A DNA stretch of 64,000 bases, taken from NCBI GenBank assembly GCA_028023455.1, contig JAQFVV010006352.1, forward strand, positions 1,572,204-1,636,203, given 5' to 3'. The position numbers and the translations under genes were made by a program. The notes below the pieces were generated by a model, which worked only from the letters and a program-made list of their open reading frames with translations, made no database searches and was not told the origin of the DNA. This document shows, in pieces, positions 51,069 to 63,560 of the stretch. The DNA is from Epiperipatus broadwayi (Eukaryota; Onychophora; Udeonychophora; Euonychophora; Peripatidae). Position 1 is the first letter of the stretch. Every line of letters begins with the position of its first letter.

Positions 51069-51448
51069 GAAAATGAATGTTTCAAAGTGTTTTTTTAGTA
51101 TGTTTTTTACAAATTATAAATTATTTTGATAAAATATGCTGAAAATAAAATTATTTAAAAAAATAGTTAAGATTTTAGTAAAAATTCTTTACTTTTAGAC
51201 AAATGTAAATTGAAGAAGAAATCAGCGCTTGTCAACAATTTTGACAGTTGTCAACAATTTTCACAACCCTGAGCTCTTTATTTGATTTTTAAACATAAAT
51301 GAATGTTTTACAGTATTTTGTTGGTATTTTTATATAAATTATTTTGATAAAATATGCTGAAAATATAATTATTTTAGAAAAATAGTAAGATTTTAGTAAA
51401 AAATTCTTTACATTTATACGAATGTAAATTGAAAAAGAAAATCACTGA
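51069..51448 (+). repeat. Direct repeat pair, period about 223 bp
   Basis: Copies at about 51069-51225 and 51291-51448 share AAATGAATGTTT, AATTATTTTGATAAAATATG, AAGATTTTAGTAAAAA.TTC and GAATGTAAATTGAA.AAG. The intervening segment contains a short inverted pair around TTGTCAACAATTTT. Confidence 0.75.
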
Positions 51449-52024
51449 TGTACTCAACATTTTCTAGAAGGTTACAAATGTCCTTTTGAGTTTCTCCACT
51501 ATAAAATATTTTTATAATTATAAATAAAAAATATTTTTGAAAAACTTTCATTCACTTTCATATTCTGACAAATTATTAATTTGCATTTTACAAAGGAAAC
51601 TAAAATGAATATAATACTAAAAGATGAATATATTTTTACTGCTGATTCTATAATTGACCAATCCAAAGTTTAGAGATATAACTCACTCTACCAAGCAGAT
51701 TTTGTATGACAAAAAGGTTAAAAAGAAGTTTTCTTTAAAAGAGAGAAAGAAAAAAAAGTTTTAAAATGTTTTTCTAATTCTATTTTAGGTTTTCATCCAG
51801 TCCTCTTTTTAACAAATAGTTTTATTATATTTTAAAATCAAAATATAAGCCATCTTTTTATTTTATTTTTAAAACTACATTTTTAGAACCACTGCTTAAT
51901 TATTATTTTTAGACTATTCTCATTTATTTAATTTTATTTCTTTTTTGATAAATCTGATCATTTATTTTTAAATAATAACACATATACCACAGAATATATG
52001 CATATTTTTAACATATATATTAAC
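51449..52024. other. AT-rich non-coding DNA
   Basis: Nothing recognised. Confidence 0.4.
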
Positions 52025-53480
52025 TAGCAGTACAATATATATATTGTACCGGTATAAATCCACCATGCCTACTCATACCCAGTACCCGAGTTCAAACCCA
52101 GTCCACGTTTAAGAATAAATTCCAAAATGCCAACTAAATTCAAACCCAAACCCCGGTATGACCAACCGATGATGACTTTATAACAGCACGGGGTTATCCC
52201 TTTTCTAGCTCAGCTCAGAACATAGACTAAATTCTTACAGTTAATGATATATAGATTTATTAGACTATAGATATTGGAACGGTCATTTATGTAACGTATA
52301 TATTTAAGTTGCCAATACAGACAGAAAGTGGCTAAATAAACTTAGAGAGTAATAAGGTGAAGGACACACAGATTAAGATTAAATAAAGTGTTTAATAAGC
52401 AAAATATAAAGCATATAAATATAGTGTTAAATAAGACAAATAGAAAGCACATGAATATAGTGTTATATAATAGAAATATACAGCATATAAATATAGTGTT
52501 ATACAGTACGGTAAGACTTCATACATCCTCTTGCATTTGGCTACTAGTCTTTAGTGAACGTTTTATTTAATGAACAAACTCATGCCAATAGCTGGGTAGT
52601 TAAATAATTGACAGGTGGTTAAGAGAATCAGAGTATTAGAGCATTGGAAAAAATATTTATCTAAAGATTTTTGTTTACTTATTTTATTTGAATAGGCTCG
52701 AGCCGGAACGTAGACGAACAGTGGAGATGGTTTTATATAAATACGACATAAGCGATAGGTGAACTGGAGGTTTTATATAAATACGACGTGGAAGATAGAT
52801 GAACTGGTGGTTTTATATAAATACGACGTGGAAAATAGATGAACTGGTGGTTTTATATAAATACGACGTGGAAGATAGATGAACTGGTGGTTTTATATAA
52901 ATACGACGTGGAAAATAGATGAACTGGTGGTTTTATATAAATACGACGTGGAAGATAGATGAACTGGTGGTTTTATATAAATACGACGTGGAAGATAGAT
53001 GAACTGGTGGTTTTATATAAATACGACGTGGAAAATAGATGAACTGGTGGTTGCCTATATTCAAAAGCCCTACAGTAATCAATTGCGGTGCATTAACGGA
53101 ATACCGGGCGGCTTGTACTTTGACAAGGCTTAATGCCCCCAAGTAGCTCCGGAACACGACAACCAGCCGGGATCATTTCGAACCCCGGTGATCCAAGAGA
53201 TTACCGGGAAAGAAAGACTGCTTTCATTCCCCAATGGTAGAATGGCGAGACGCTAACTTCAGCGAAGGGACGGCATTGCCACAGACGTGAAAGACGAATA
53301 CTTGAAGCGGATTTTTTTTAAAGAAATTATATAAAACCTGGAAACTATTTGTCTGTTTCTACGCCACAGGCTGAGATCCTTACCCCAATAAAACGTAGCG
53401 GACTTAACTGATGGTGAAACAATAATTAGTTAAATTTACTCTGAAACTCTAACCCTTCGGGTTAACAGGCGGTAGCGATA
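52025..53480. mobile_element. Unclassified GC-richer repeat element containing a minisatellite
   Basis: The segment starts TGTACCGGTATAAATCC after an (AT)n run, and its first 200 bp resemble (inverted) 19780-19975. It is clearly GC-richer than the flanks, especially at 53050-53340. It holds a 40-bp minisatellite and a short TAACCC-TTCG-GGTTA hairpin (53450-53464). There is no long frame. It might be an LTR or non-coding part of a larger element, and boundaries are uncertain. Confidence 0.4.
52729..53050. repeat. 40-bp minisatellite, eight units
   Basis: The unit GGTTTTATATAAATACGACG plus TGGAAGATAGATGAACTGGT starts at 52729, 52769, 52809, 52849, 52889, 52929, 52969 and 53009. The first unit is the most divergent. 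The later units alternate mainly between GGAAGATAG and GGAAAATAG. The 74-aa minus-strand frame (52933-53157) is the repeat read through and is not a gene. Confidence 0.95.
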
Positions 53481-54859
53481 GTATCAAATTATTCAGTGAA
53501 TTATTTCTCATATTATACATAACATTAATGAACACTTTGAAACTATTATATATATATTTAATATTGAAACTTAGATTGTAATTTTATAACAACTTAACAT
53601 AGAATAATAAAGTGACTTAACATTTATCAACTCGGAATGTGAAAGAATATTTAATTCAGAAAATGGGATTACTTTTAAAATAACTTGATCGTTATAGTAC
53701 ACTAGTTTACTATTGGCATCGTTTGTTTATGGAATAAGCAATACACAAAACAACATAAATGCATTCATTTAAATGATTATTACGATTAATTACAAATGTT
53801 ATAAATTATTTCTAAAGACTAGAGCAGAGGGTTAAAAAGAAAAGAAAATTTACTGACAGGTTAAATAATAGCATTATAAATGATATAAAGACTTACATAT
53901 GATTCACTTGATTGATAACATTAAGCACGGAAGAAAATTAAAGTTCGTGTAACAAAGTTCTCTTATTTCTTCATCCAGCTTGGCTTGTGACGAACGTAGG
54001 CGCGCATTTTTGACAGTTATTTGTAAGGCATAGTAGATTTTGAGATTGGAAGTTGGAAATTCTGAAGTATATGAAACATGATCAAACAGCGGCACGAGGA
54101 TCCATATTGGCGGGCAGAGACCAGCTCCTGGCCCTTAGCCCATCAACATTGCGATTCACTGGTAAACTTCTTAATAATAATGTTTGAATTATACTCAACT
54201 GCTGTGTTGTCTCGAGACTACTTCTCTCACACACGACAAAAGTTAGAATGTCAGTTTTTTCTAGAATTTGCCACTGCTGACCTTTCCGACTTGTTTTTGT
54301 TTTAGGCTCCGCCTACTTTCTCTAGCCTCCAGCCATCAAGCTTGACCAACAATCAATTATCTGTTTTTAGCAATCTTTTAATTTAATACGCTATTTTTAA
54401 ATTGACATAATAATTACATATAAAAATTCCTTACTAATTTTGAATACAACTTAATTGCTCTGAACATTTGTGCAATTAGATTTTAATTAAAAACACTGAT
54501 CAAAGGAATGTGATTTGTGATCAGTATTTTTAAACGACTTTATACAATTTTAAAACTAAAATTTAAAACAAATACGCCCGCACTGAAACTTTAAATTAAA
54601 TGATATAAATCCACAAACCACGCACACACGAATATTATTTCATGGTTTGTGACATTTATATACGGAAACTTTACATATTTATTCATAACTATAAAATACA
54701 TAACTAAATTTTATTATAATTTGAAATAGACAAAACCTCACTGCGGGCGAACAGTGGTTTGAATTACCGTACATGAAAACACCTGAAACGAAGATCGGTT
54801 CTCCGATCTGTCTGTTTCAATATATATATATATATAATGTCCATTAATTAAAACAAAAT
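53481..54859. other. Mixed non-coding DNA
   Basis: A moderately GC-rich block (about 54080-54350) includes a 75-aa plus frame (54078-54305) and an opposing minus frame, neither with motifs. A strong hairpin lies at 54785-54818 (GAAAC...GATCGG-TTCT-CCGATC...GTTTC), followed by (AT)n at 54820-54835. No gene recognised. Confidence 0.35.
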
Positions 54860-55072
54860 TGTAATTACAATAAAAATAATAATAATAATGGTAACAAACT
54901 AAAATAAACAATCCTTAAATTTGCAGTACTTTTGGTTCTTGAACCTGCCTCAACTGCCATTAAAATTCAAAAAGAGAGGCAGGTTCAAGAAATTAACCGA
55001 AAGTACTTCTGCGAATTTAAGGATTGTTTATAATAGTTTTTTACCGTTATTATTATTATTTTTATTGTAATA
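54860..55072. repeat. Inverted repeat with PLE-like box
   Basis: The left arm (about 54865-54957) and right arm (about 54975-55070) are reverse complements around TGCCATTAAAATTCAAAA. The right arm contains AACCGAAAGTACTTCTGC, and the left its complement with two changes. The GAAAGTACTTC word is the same as at the other PLE-type palindromes. (AAT)n lies at both outer ends. Confidence 0.65.
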
Positions 55073-56381
55073 TATATATATTAACACTAATCAGATAGTT
55101 AAATTATGTTTGAGTTCCATTTGATAATGCAATTCTTTCCCTTTTTACGATTTATATTAAAAATGTAATTAGCTTTGATGTTAAGAATTATTTTATGCTA
55201 TTTAATTTTTTTTTTAAATCTGTGCAAAGTGTCTCTTTTGGTTATATGATTTATAATTAAATAAAAATTTACCTTTTTCAGTTAGTAGTATGGTCGTATA
55301 TTTAGACAGTAATATTATTTTGTAAAGTAAAAGTTGGCTTCATCATAATCTAGGATACCAAATGGCAGTGTAATCAAATTGGTTACTTGAACTTGATGTA
55401 GAAAATAATAGTTTACAATTAAACTACATAATTCAATATTATATAAATCACCATCTTTAGTTATCTTTCAAAAGACAGCTTTTACCTACTAATTCAGATC
55501 ACATTCTTCAAATTTTTATATATTTTGATATTTCTTGCTTTTTTATTCTCCACATCCCTTTCTAGACAAAAATATATAATTTCATTTCCTTGGCACACAA
55601 ATTCTTTTTTTAATTTTTAATTTTTGCAGTTAATGTTATTTATCTTAATAAAGTCTATATATTGCTAAATTCTTCTTTCCAATCTTTTAAGAGTCTTCAA
55701 ATTCACATCTCTTAACTAAATCTTTTTTTTCATCTATTTTTCAATTCTAAATAGAGTTCCATTTAAAGCAGACATTTAATAAAAAACAATACTTCTAATT
55801 TAAATAGATCACAAAATAATCATTTACTTTTATTAAAAGTCTGCATAGTCGTTGCAATTACCATTCCATTGATGCACATATTCTTTTATTTGTTGTTAAA
55901 TTTTACAAACATGCTTATAAATATTGATTACTGTAATGAGTCAAGCCAAATTATTTTGATAAAGGCTGAAAATCCATAAATCTCAATTACTAAACTTAGC
56001 TATTATAAAAAGATATAATAAAATATTTTGACTTGAATAATCCCATATTAGTTTTATATCTTAAAATTATTAAGTTTTATTCTATTTATTTTTTAAACCT
56101 TAACTAATAATTTATTTATCGTTCTTTAGAATTCCCTACCACCTTTATTCAGAACTAATATATGAAAATAAAATCAACTTAGAATTATTTTATTATTATT
56201 ATTATTATTAATAATTATAAAATTGTTAAATTTTATTGTATTTTTTATAGATAATTGAGTGGAAATATGTTTTTAATAATTTTACAAGATATCGCATATT
56301 ATAGTACATATTACCACGTTATTACCACATAATTTGAACCAACATATGTTACAAGTATGTTAAACCAATTTTGTTTTCTAC
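55073..56381. other. AT-rich non-coding DNA
   Basis: Nothing recognised. A short (ATT)n lies at about 56191-56211. Confidence 0.45.
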
Positions 56382-57000
56382 ATAATAATAGCTTAATTTA
56401 TATGAAATTAAAGCGAAGTAATTGTAATCTTGGTAAGTTTAAGTATAAACTAATAACTCACGTCAAGAAACAAAAGGAATGGAATGATATTAACTATATT
56501 TTAGCTCTGATCGTATTTAAGCATGCATTTATTGAAGTGTTACAGTGCAGAACAGAACTCTGTAATATTAATCTGATTTAAGTGCAGTTAAAACTACTTT
56601 TAAATCATTATTATGTATTCAGAGGATCAAGATAGTGTCTCATTTTTAATAATTTCTAAATATCAAATAACATCAGATTAGTAATTGTAATGTATAAATA
56701 ATTATAGCTTAGCAAAATTAAAGTGAAGTAACTGTAGTTCTCCATGAGTTATGTATAGATTAGTAATACATCATTAAAAAGGAAAAGAATAGCATGATAC
56801 CACCAATTCTTTTAACTGAATATTTATATCATGTCAATAAATGCATACTTAAACACCATAAGAAATAAAAGAATATGTGTTATCATTCTTTAAGTTTATC
56901 AATGGTGAATTATTAGTTTATACATAGATCATGGAATTACAGTTATTTTCACTTTAATTCCATGCATGTTAAGCTATGATCTACAGTTACTAAATTGATG
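56382..57000. repeat. Three-copy repeat, two direct and one inverted
   Basis: Copies at about 56385-56560 (plus), 56700-56860 (plus) and 56900-56990 (minus) share TAGCTTA, AAATTAAAG.GAA.TAA.TGTA and ATAAACTAATAA.TCA. The first two also share a trailing ATAAATGCAT/CATGCATTTAT-type segment. A further weak piece may lie at about 57120-57180. Confidence 0.6.
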
Positions 57001-57206
57001 CTTTATTTAATATTTAGATGCTGTCTTGATAATCTTAATGTATATTAGTGATTTCAAAATAGTTTGGTTTTTAGTTTAGTCGGGATAAAATTCACTGACT
57101 TTGGCTCTCTATTATATATAATACATCAATAAATGCACATTTAAATATTATCAAAGCTAAAAAATAGGTGATATTCTATCTTTTTAATTTATTGCTAGAT
57201 CACTTG

Positions 57207-57210
<4 letters not shown>
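57001..57210. other. AT-rich non-coding DNA
   Basis: Nothing further recognised. Confidence 0.35.
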
Positions 57211-57253
<43 letters not shown>

Positions 57254-57310
57254 CATATTTCGCAAAATATGTATTTTATATATTTAACCCGTGCAAATCT
57301 TCGTTTTAAC

Positions 57311-57334
<24 letters not shown>
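57211..57334. repeat. Two (AT)n tracts flanking a hairpin
   Basis: (AT)n at 57211-57248 and 57311-57334. Just after the first tract, AAAATACATATTT and AAATATGTATTTT form a tight hairpin (about 57248-57280). Confidence 0.85.
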
Positions 57335-57343
<9 letters not shown>

Positions 57344-58237
57344 TAAATATTATATATGAAATCTACTACTGTTATTTATTTACACTTCTCTATAGAAATT
57401 TATACAAACATATCTCTTACATACAGCGATGTTTGATGAAAAATCAACTAAATGCAGTTTATGTATTTCTATTAATAAAACATGATTTTATCAGATGCAT
57501 GATAAATCAGTTGAGAACACATCAAACATAGCAACTCAGTTTCAATTTAAATAGATTCCAGTGCCCAATTTGACACTAGAGTTTGAAATGAATTTTAGCA
57601 GCAATTTAATCAAAGACTCATTTATATAAACTTAATGTTAATTGATAAAACAAAGCCTATAACCCAGCTAAAAGTTTTGAACAACTGTGTAGAATATTAA
57701 CATACATAATTATTAGAAGTTTAGGCAAAATAGCATGTGACCTTAATTAGATAAAAGTATTATTAGGTGATCATTACAATGGTGTAAATTAATTATTTTT
57801 AGAAATAAGTAGACCATAAGTTTCCTCCTCAAATTTAAAGATTGGTTACAATTTGTCGAATCAAACTATTTTCAAAAAATGACTTTTCCTTCCTAAAAAA
57901 CATTTTGATTTTTCATTAACACCAGCACATATTACTTTCCAAAATTATTTGAAATATTAAACAGCTAAAATTAATATAATTTTTCAGTGGCTGACTTTGC
58001 TAGAACTGAAACCTAAAATATTCTATGTAATCATCACTCCCTAAACATAGTATCACAAAATGAAAAAAGCTAACTATTAAAAATAATATTTTCTGCCACA
58101 AGAAGAATGCACTGTTAGCAGAATTTGCCTAATATTTTTGATAATAAAATCTCTGATCTTTTTAAACAATAAAACTTATATTAAAAAAAAACGAGATCTT
58201 ACCACATATTTTGAAAAAAAAAAAAAAAAACCCTCAT
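57335..58237. other. AT-rich non-coding DNA
   Basis: Nothing recognised. Confidence 0.4.
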
Positions 58238-59570
58238 TAATAAATGTGGTAGTTATGTAGAATATCTGCCTGGAAGCTTACCAGGCACTTTATTTTAAAT
58301 AATACATTTTCAGGCGCTTCTAGCATATGGTATAAACAATATGGCTGACTCTAAGTTAATGTATTCAATATTTATTTTATTTTATTTTTTAAAATAACAA
58401 AGAAACACAAAAATCCAAAAGGTTATAATTAAAATTCTTTTTGATATAAATGCAGTAAAATAAAAATAAAATATGATTAAGCAAACTATTACAAATGTGG
58501 TTATTCATGTCGGCTGACAGACGTCACTTTTCAGGTGGGCAGTACTCTATAATTTTGAAAATATTCCATTGCATCTTGTTCTGTGAAACCATCCAAACTT
58601 TGGTCATAATTCCAAAAGTGATAAAGCAAAAAGGGAATGTTAAAAAATAATAATGATGATTTCAGTTAATAAATGTTAAAAACATCATGATAATTTTAAT
58701 ATATATTAATTGTTTACCATGTGTTAAAGATTCACCACTTATTAACGTTTAAGCGGTTATGTTGTGAATGGAATTTATTTAAAAAATGTATTCAATTTTT
58801 TAAAAAATTTAAAATACATTTGGTAATATTTTTAAAGTTAACAAGCTACCCATGTTAGAGAAAATAATTTTGAATATATATATGTAAACAAATACTTCGA
58901 CAACATTGGAGAAAATAATTTTGGGAAGAGGGGACTGTAAACAAATACTTCGACACTGAAAACAGGTTATTTGAAATAAAACACCTATATACTTTAAACT
59001 GAATGTTAATTTTAAAAACTTCCAATACATTTTTTAATAAATTCCATTCACAAATAATGTTCAAACGTTAACACATGGAGAACCTTTAACACGAGGCGGC
59101 TAAAATTATTGTGATTTATTTAACCTTCATTAACTAAAATTATCATTATTTTTAAAATGTATTTTTTGCTTTATAATTTTTAAAAGTATGGTTAAAATTT
59201 GAAATCTTCCATCAACAGAACAAAATGCATTGGAATATTTTCAAAATTAGACGTAGTGCCGGCCTGAAAAGTGATGTCTGGCTGCCAACATGAATAATCA
59301 CTGTTTATTATAGTTTGCTTAATTATGTTTTGTTTTTATTTTCTTTACTGTATTGGCTTTAAAAACTTTTAAATTAAAATCCTTTGGACTTTTGTGTTTC
59401 TTTATCATTTTAATAAATAAATGAAAAAAGTGAATATTGAATACGATAACTTAGAAAGTCAGCCATATTGTTTATACCACATGCTGGAAGCCCCTGAAAT
59501 AGATTATTTAAAATAAAATGCCTGGAAAGATTCCAGGCAGGCATTCTACATAAGTACCATAAATGTTTTA
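58238..59570. mobile_element. 1.33-kb foldback element with arms of about 0.57 kb
   Basis: Left arm 58238 to about 58815 and right arm about 59005-59570 are imperfect reverse complements with a centre of about 190 bp. Matching landmarks are TTATGTAGAAT..CTGCCTGG (left end) with CCAGGCAGGCATTCTACATAA (right end), AACAATATGGCTGAC with GTCAGCCATATTGTT, and TGTGAATGGAATTTATT with its complement. The centre holds two direct copies of GAGAAAATAATTTTG ... TGTAAACAAATACTTCGAC (58857-58901 and 58909-58954). There is no coding frame, so this is a non-autonomous DNA-transposon-like or foldback element. Target-site duplication is not clear. Confidence 0.8.
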
Positions 59571-60139
59571 TTGATTATGATATATATATATATAAATCAT
59601 AAAAATGCACAAAACAAATATTTCATTCCAAGTTATTGTTAATGTCTAGGATGTCTGCTCAGGTCCCAGTAAGATATGTGACAATTTAAATACAATTAAT
59701 AACTCCATCTACTTGTACTCTATTTATTTTCTACAATTTATTATTAAATTTTACAACTTTCTAAAATCTTTGCAATGATAACATAATAATACATTTATCC
59801 AGCTGAAGGCAAATGGTAATTTTTCAAAAATGGAGATAATTGTTAAGGTTTGCCTTGATTGTAATAAAATATAATTTGTACTGTCTTACTTTAAAAAAAG
59901 GCACATTGATTTTCTCACACAAACTAATTATGATATTAATAATAATTTAAAAAATACTAGTTATCAAATACTTCAAATATTGTTTAATTTAATTTGAATT
60001 TATATTCTTCATGTTCCAGTTGAACAAGAAGCAAGATTATTAACAATAACTGTTGTAAACAAATTCTTTAAATTTCAAATCATTTTTAATCATGTAATTA
60101 CAATTTGAACAACACTACATAATTTACCAAAAAATAAAT
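59571..60139. other. AT-rich non-coding DNA
   Basis: Nothing recognised. Confidence 0.4.
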
Positions 60140-60159
60140 AAGAGAAAGAGAAAGAAGAA

Positions 60160-60196
<37 letters not shown>

Positions 60197-60229
60197 GAGA
60201 AAGAGAGAAAAAGAGAAAGAGAGAGAAAG

Positions 60230-60260
<31 letters not shown>

Positions 60261-60266
60261 GAGAGA
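60140..60266. repeat. Impure (GA)n/(GAAA)n purine tract
   Basis: 127 bp of almost pure purine on the plus strand, with GAGAGA and AAAG interruptions. It is capable of triplex-type structure. Confidence 0.92.
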
Positions 60267-60515
60267 ACTTAATTTAAAAAGAGCACAAGTGAGTATGACT
60301 GAACAAAAATTATATTAAAATTTATCATAAAGTTGATACTACGGGAGAACAATTATACAAAGTAACAAATCAATAGTGATACTCACTGCCAATAAAATGA
60401 AAGAAAGAAAATGCCAACCATAAACGACTAAAAAAGATTAAACAAATTTAATAATAAAAATTTTATTCCAAGTCAAAAACTTAATAATAAAGTGGACTAT
60501 TATGAAAGAGATGAA
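60267..60515. other. AT-rich non-coding DNA
   Basis: Nothing recognised. Confidence 0.4.
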
Positions 60516-60516
60516 A

Positions 60517-60553
<37 letters not shown>

Positions 60554-60569
60554 CACATTCAATGTACAT

Positions 60570-60602
<33 letters not shown>

Positions 60603-60615
60603 CACATTCAATGTA
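60516..60615. repeat. Compound (CA)n(TA)n microsatellite, duplicated
   Basis: The 49-bp block (CA)n-(TA)n-CACATTCAATGTA occurs twice in tandem. Confidence 0.9.
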
Positions 60616-61799
60616 ATAAACAGGAGAAGGGGAAATATCTAATGACCGCTCCATATATTCTTATATTGATGTTGCAAAGAAAACATACATGAATGGATAC
60701 TGGCTTTTTACTTCTGAGTTTAAATCAAGAAATCTCATATATTCTTCTCAGTATTATAAAGAAATTTGCAAGAAAAATTATAAAAGAAAAAAGAGTCTCA
60801 AAGGTATAAAACAACACCTTGTCAATAGAAAAAAAATGCTCCAGTAATAAAAAAAATATATTATTACTTAAAAAAGAGTGAAGACAATAAGAAATATATG
60901 GGACAAAAGTTCTATAAAAACTATATAATAATAGTGAATAAATTGTAATCTATAATTATAAAAATACATTTTGAAATGCTAAGGATTTTAAATAAAAATG
61001 AAATATGCATGTAAATCAACGAAAAATAGTGAAAGCATAAACAAATTTCTGGCAAAGCTATACAGGAAATGTATAAAAAATAAAGACTATACCAGAATAT
61101 AAAAAGAGAACAATAGTAGTATTGAGGTTTTAAAAAAGTAAAATAGAAAATAATAAAATAAGATTTTTGTAATTCATTTCTAGAGAACATTAGTTTGCAA
61201 TCAATCCCCCCCCCCCCCCAAAAAAAAAAAAAAAAACCCAAGGTGGATTAAAACTTATATTTAGATATTACAAGAAAAATAAAATATTCAGAGAGGTATA
61301 ACAAGAGACAATGAGTATCTTACATTGAACTTTTTTTTAGAGAAAATGGAGACAAATATCCAGGATATTGTTAAAGTTTAAAAAATATTTATCAAAAGAG
61401 AGGGCAGTGATTAGTTTAGAAACTGATTTTGAAAAGATTAATATTGATGTAAATACACACAAGGAAATTGTATATCTCCAATAGAGCAATTTTACAAGTA
61501 TTTTGAGAATAAAATAAAAAACTAAAAGAATAAAAATAATGATTATTTAAATTAGGGATAGACCATTCTATGTTGTGAACATTTAAAATAATGCTTCAGA
61601 GTTTCGTAAAATTTTACAAAACTGGGAGGATTATAGATAATAACAAAGAAAATTAAATTAATATTCAATGTTTTTTTTTTTTAAAATAAAAATAAATAAA
61701 TGTTGTTAGTAATAAATTAGAAATTAATAAATACAAATATTTCATTCCTATTCTCAATACAGTTGGAAATAGAATAAAAATTATAGAAAGAGCTTTTGG
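60616..61799. other. AT-rich non-coding DNA, possibly eroded 5' part of the Gypsy element
   Basis: No gag-like motif could be read. A C14-A17 tract lies at 61206-61236. The frame at 60921-61241 (minus) owes its glycine and phenylalanine runs to that tract. Confidence 0.4.
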
Positions 61800-61834
61800 T
61801 AAAGAAAATAATATTCTATATTACAAGAAGATGA

Positions 61835-62317
61835 ATGGGGGGACTATTAATTTCATATCACAGGACTTTTTCTAAGATTGACATGTACATAAATAATGTA
61901 AAATTAGGGGTGCTATTTGATTCAAGCAGTCAAGTGTTGGTCATATCGGAAAAGGTATTTGAGAAGATGGTTCAGCAACAAACAAATGTTAAAACCTTGC
62001 CAGTAAAGACAGCACTGGCCATGATAGTGAATGGTAAAAGAGCACAGTTGGAGACAAAAGAAATATGAGCACACTTAAAAATAGGGCAGAGATATGTATA
62101 TTATACAATACTGATTTTAAAAGAGTTAGTGCATGATGCCATTTTGTGTTCAGAATTCATGCACAATACAGGGTGTTTCATAGATTATAAACACAGGAAG
62201 GTTATATGTGATGGTGAAATAGTACATTTTGGATTAAAAGGTGAGAATAAAAAGGGGATATGTAACATGCAATTAGAGAAAGAAAAGGACCTGATAATAA
62301 AACAAATAAAAAGTTGA
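61835..62317 (+). pseudogene. Gypsy protease region
   Basis: Two frames separated by one stop (about 62066). The first has INNVKLGVLFDSSSQVLVIS, the position of the aspartyl protease motif, where the usual D-T/S-G is D-S-S. It then reads VNGKRAQLETKEI. The second has ILKELVHDAILCSEFMHNTG and CFIDYKHRKVICDGEI, the flap-side and linker block before RT. With the altered active-site glycine it is probably inactive even apart from the stop. Confidence 0.8.
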
Positions 62318-63560
62318 AACAGACAGAGGATCTCAAAGATCTTCTAGGCACATATAAGAACATTTTCTCAGAGAAACAGGTTAATAAAGGATTATGAGCA
62401 CCATATTAAAGTAATAGAAGGTACACTATATCATACATCATCTTACCTGGTGCTACATCAATATAGGACTAGAGTAGAAAAACAACTTGATCAAATGGAA
62501 GACTGGGGTTATATTAAAACCATCATCCCCATATAATAACTCTTTGATAACAGTAAAAAAGGATAATTCAATAAGACTATGCTTAGATGCTAAGGCAATT
62601 AAAAAAAATCACATGGTTTGACCAAAATATACCTCTGCCAGTTAATGATCTGTTAACAAAATTCCGAGGCAAGAAAGTGTTCTCAACATTGGATCTGACT
62701 GCCAGCTATTGGCAGATAAGGCTTCATCTGGCAGATTGTAAATATATGGTCTTTTGATACAATTGTGCATCACTTTAATAGGATATACCCTTTGGGCTAA
62801 AGAATAGTGAAGCAGAATTATTAAAATGCTTGGACCATGTACTAAATAAAGGACTTGGTGACCGTGTATATGGATGATGTTATAATTGCATCAAAAATAT
62901 GGAAGAACATGTACAACATCTGCAATTATTCATGCAAGAATGTCAGTATAAAAACATTAGGATTAATCTTTAGAAAATCTAGATAGCAATTACAGAAGTG
63001 AATTGTTTAGGGCACTTGGTCAATGATAAAGGCATTAAGCCACATCCTGTGAAATTCCAGACCATTAGGGACTTTTACATCCCTAGTTCTAAAAACAAGT
63101 CAGATTATTTCTGGATCTATGCACATTCTATAATAAATTCTATGAGAATTTTGCCATAGACATGGAACCATTGACACAATTATTACAAAAATATATGACA
63201 TGAAAATGGAAGCAAAACCAAGAAACAGATTTTAGAACAGTCAAGGATAATTTTTTTAAGTGAGGTCATGCTTCTATACCCAGATTTCCATAAACCATTC
63301 ATCATACAGGCAGATAGCAGTGGATATGTGCTGGGAGTAACCTTAATGCAGAATCAAGATGATAGTAGACATGGGGTATTATATTTTAGCAGCATCCACT
63401 ACAAGATCCAGAAAAAATTATTCAGTAACTGAGAAAAAGGCACTAGCTGTAGTTTGGGCATTCCAGAAATTTAGGCTATTTTTGTTGGGCCAGAGATGAT
63501 TGTGAGATTGGATCATAAGAGTCTGGAGTTCTTGAACCACAGTTACTTCTCAAATAGTCT
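62318..63560 (+). pseudogene. Gypsy reverse transcriptase and RNase H, broken
   Basis: In changing frames: LKDLLGTYKNIFSEK (about 62333), PLPVNDLLTKFRGKKVFS and TLDLTASYWQIRLHLADC (about 62635-62735, motif A with its aspartate), a DIPFGLKNS block (about 62785), VYMDDVIIAS (about 62862-62892, intact YxDD box), VNCLGHLVNDKGIKPHPVKF (about 63003-63055), LLYPDFHKPFIIQADSSGYV (about 63275-63325, RNase H start) and SVTEKKALAVVWAFQKFRLFL (about 63424-63485). Many stops exclude function. Confidence 0.88.

Noticed and set aside
52933-53157. 74-aa minus-strand frame with repeated YKTTSS motif
   Set aside because: Product of the 40-bp minisatellite. The repeat length is not a multiple of three, so frames change from unit to unit.
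60921-61241. 106-aa minus-strand frame beginning with glycine and phenylalanine runs
   Set aside because: Generated by the C14-A17 homopolymer tract and AT-rich DNA.
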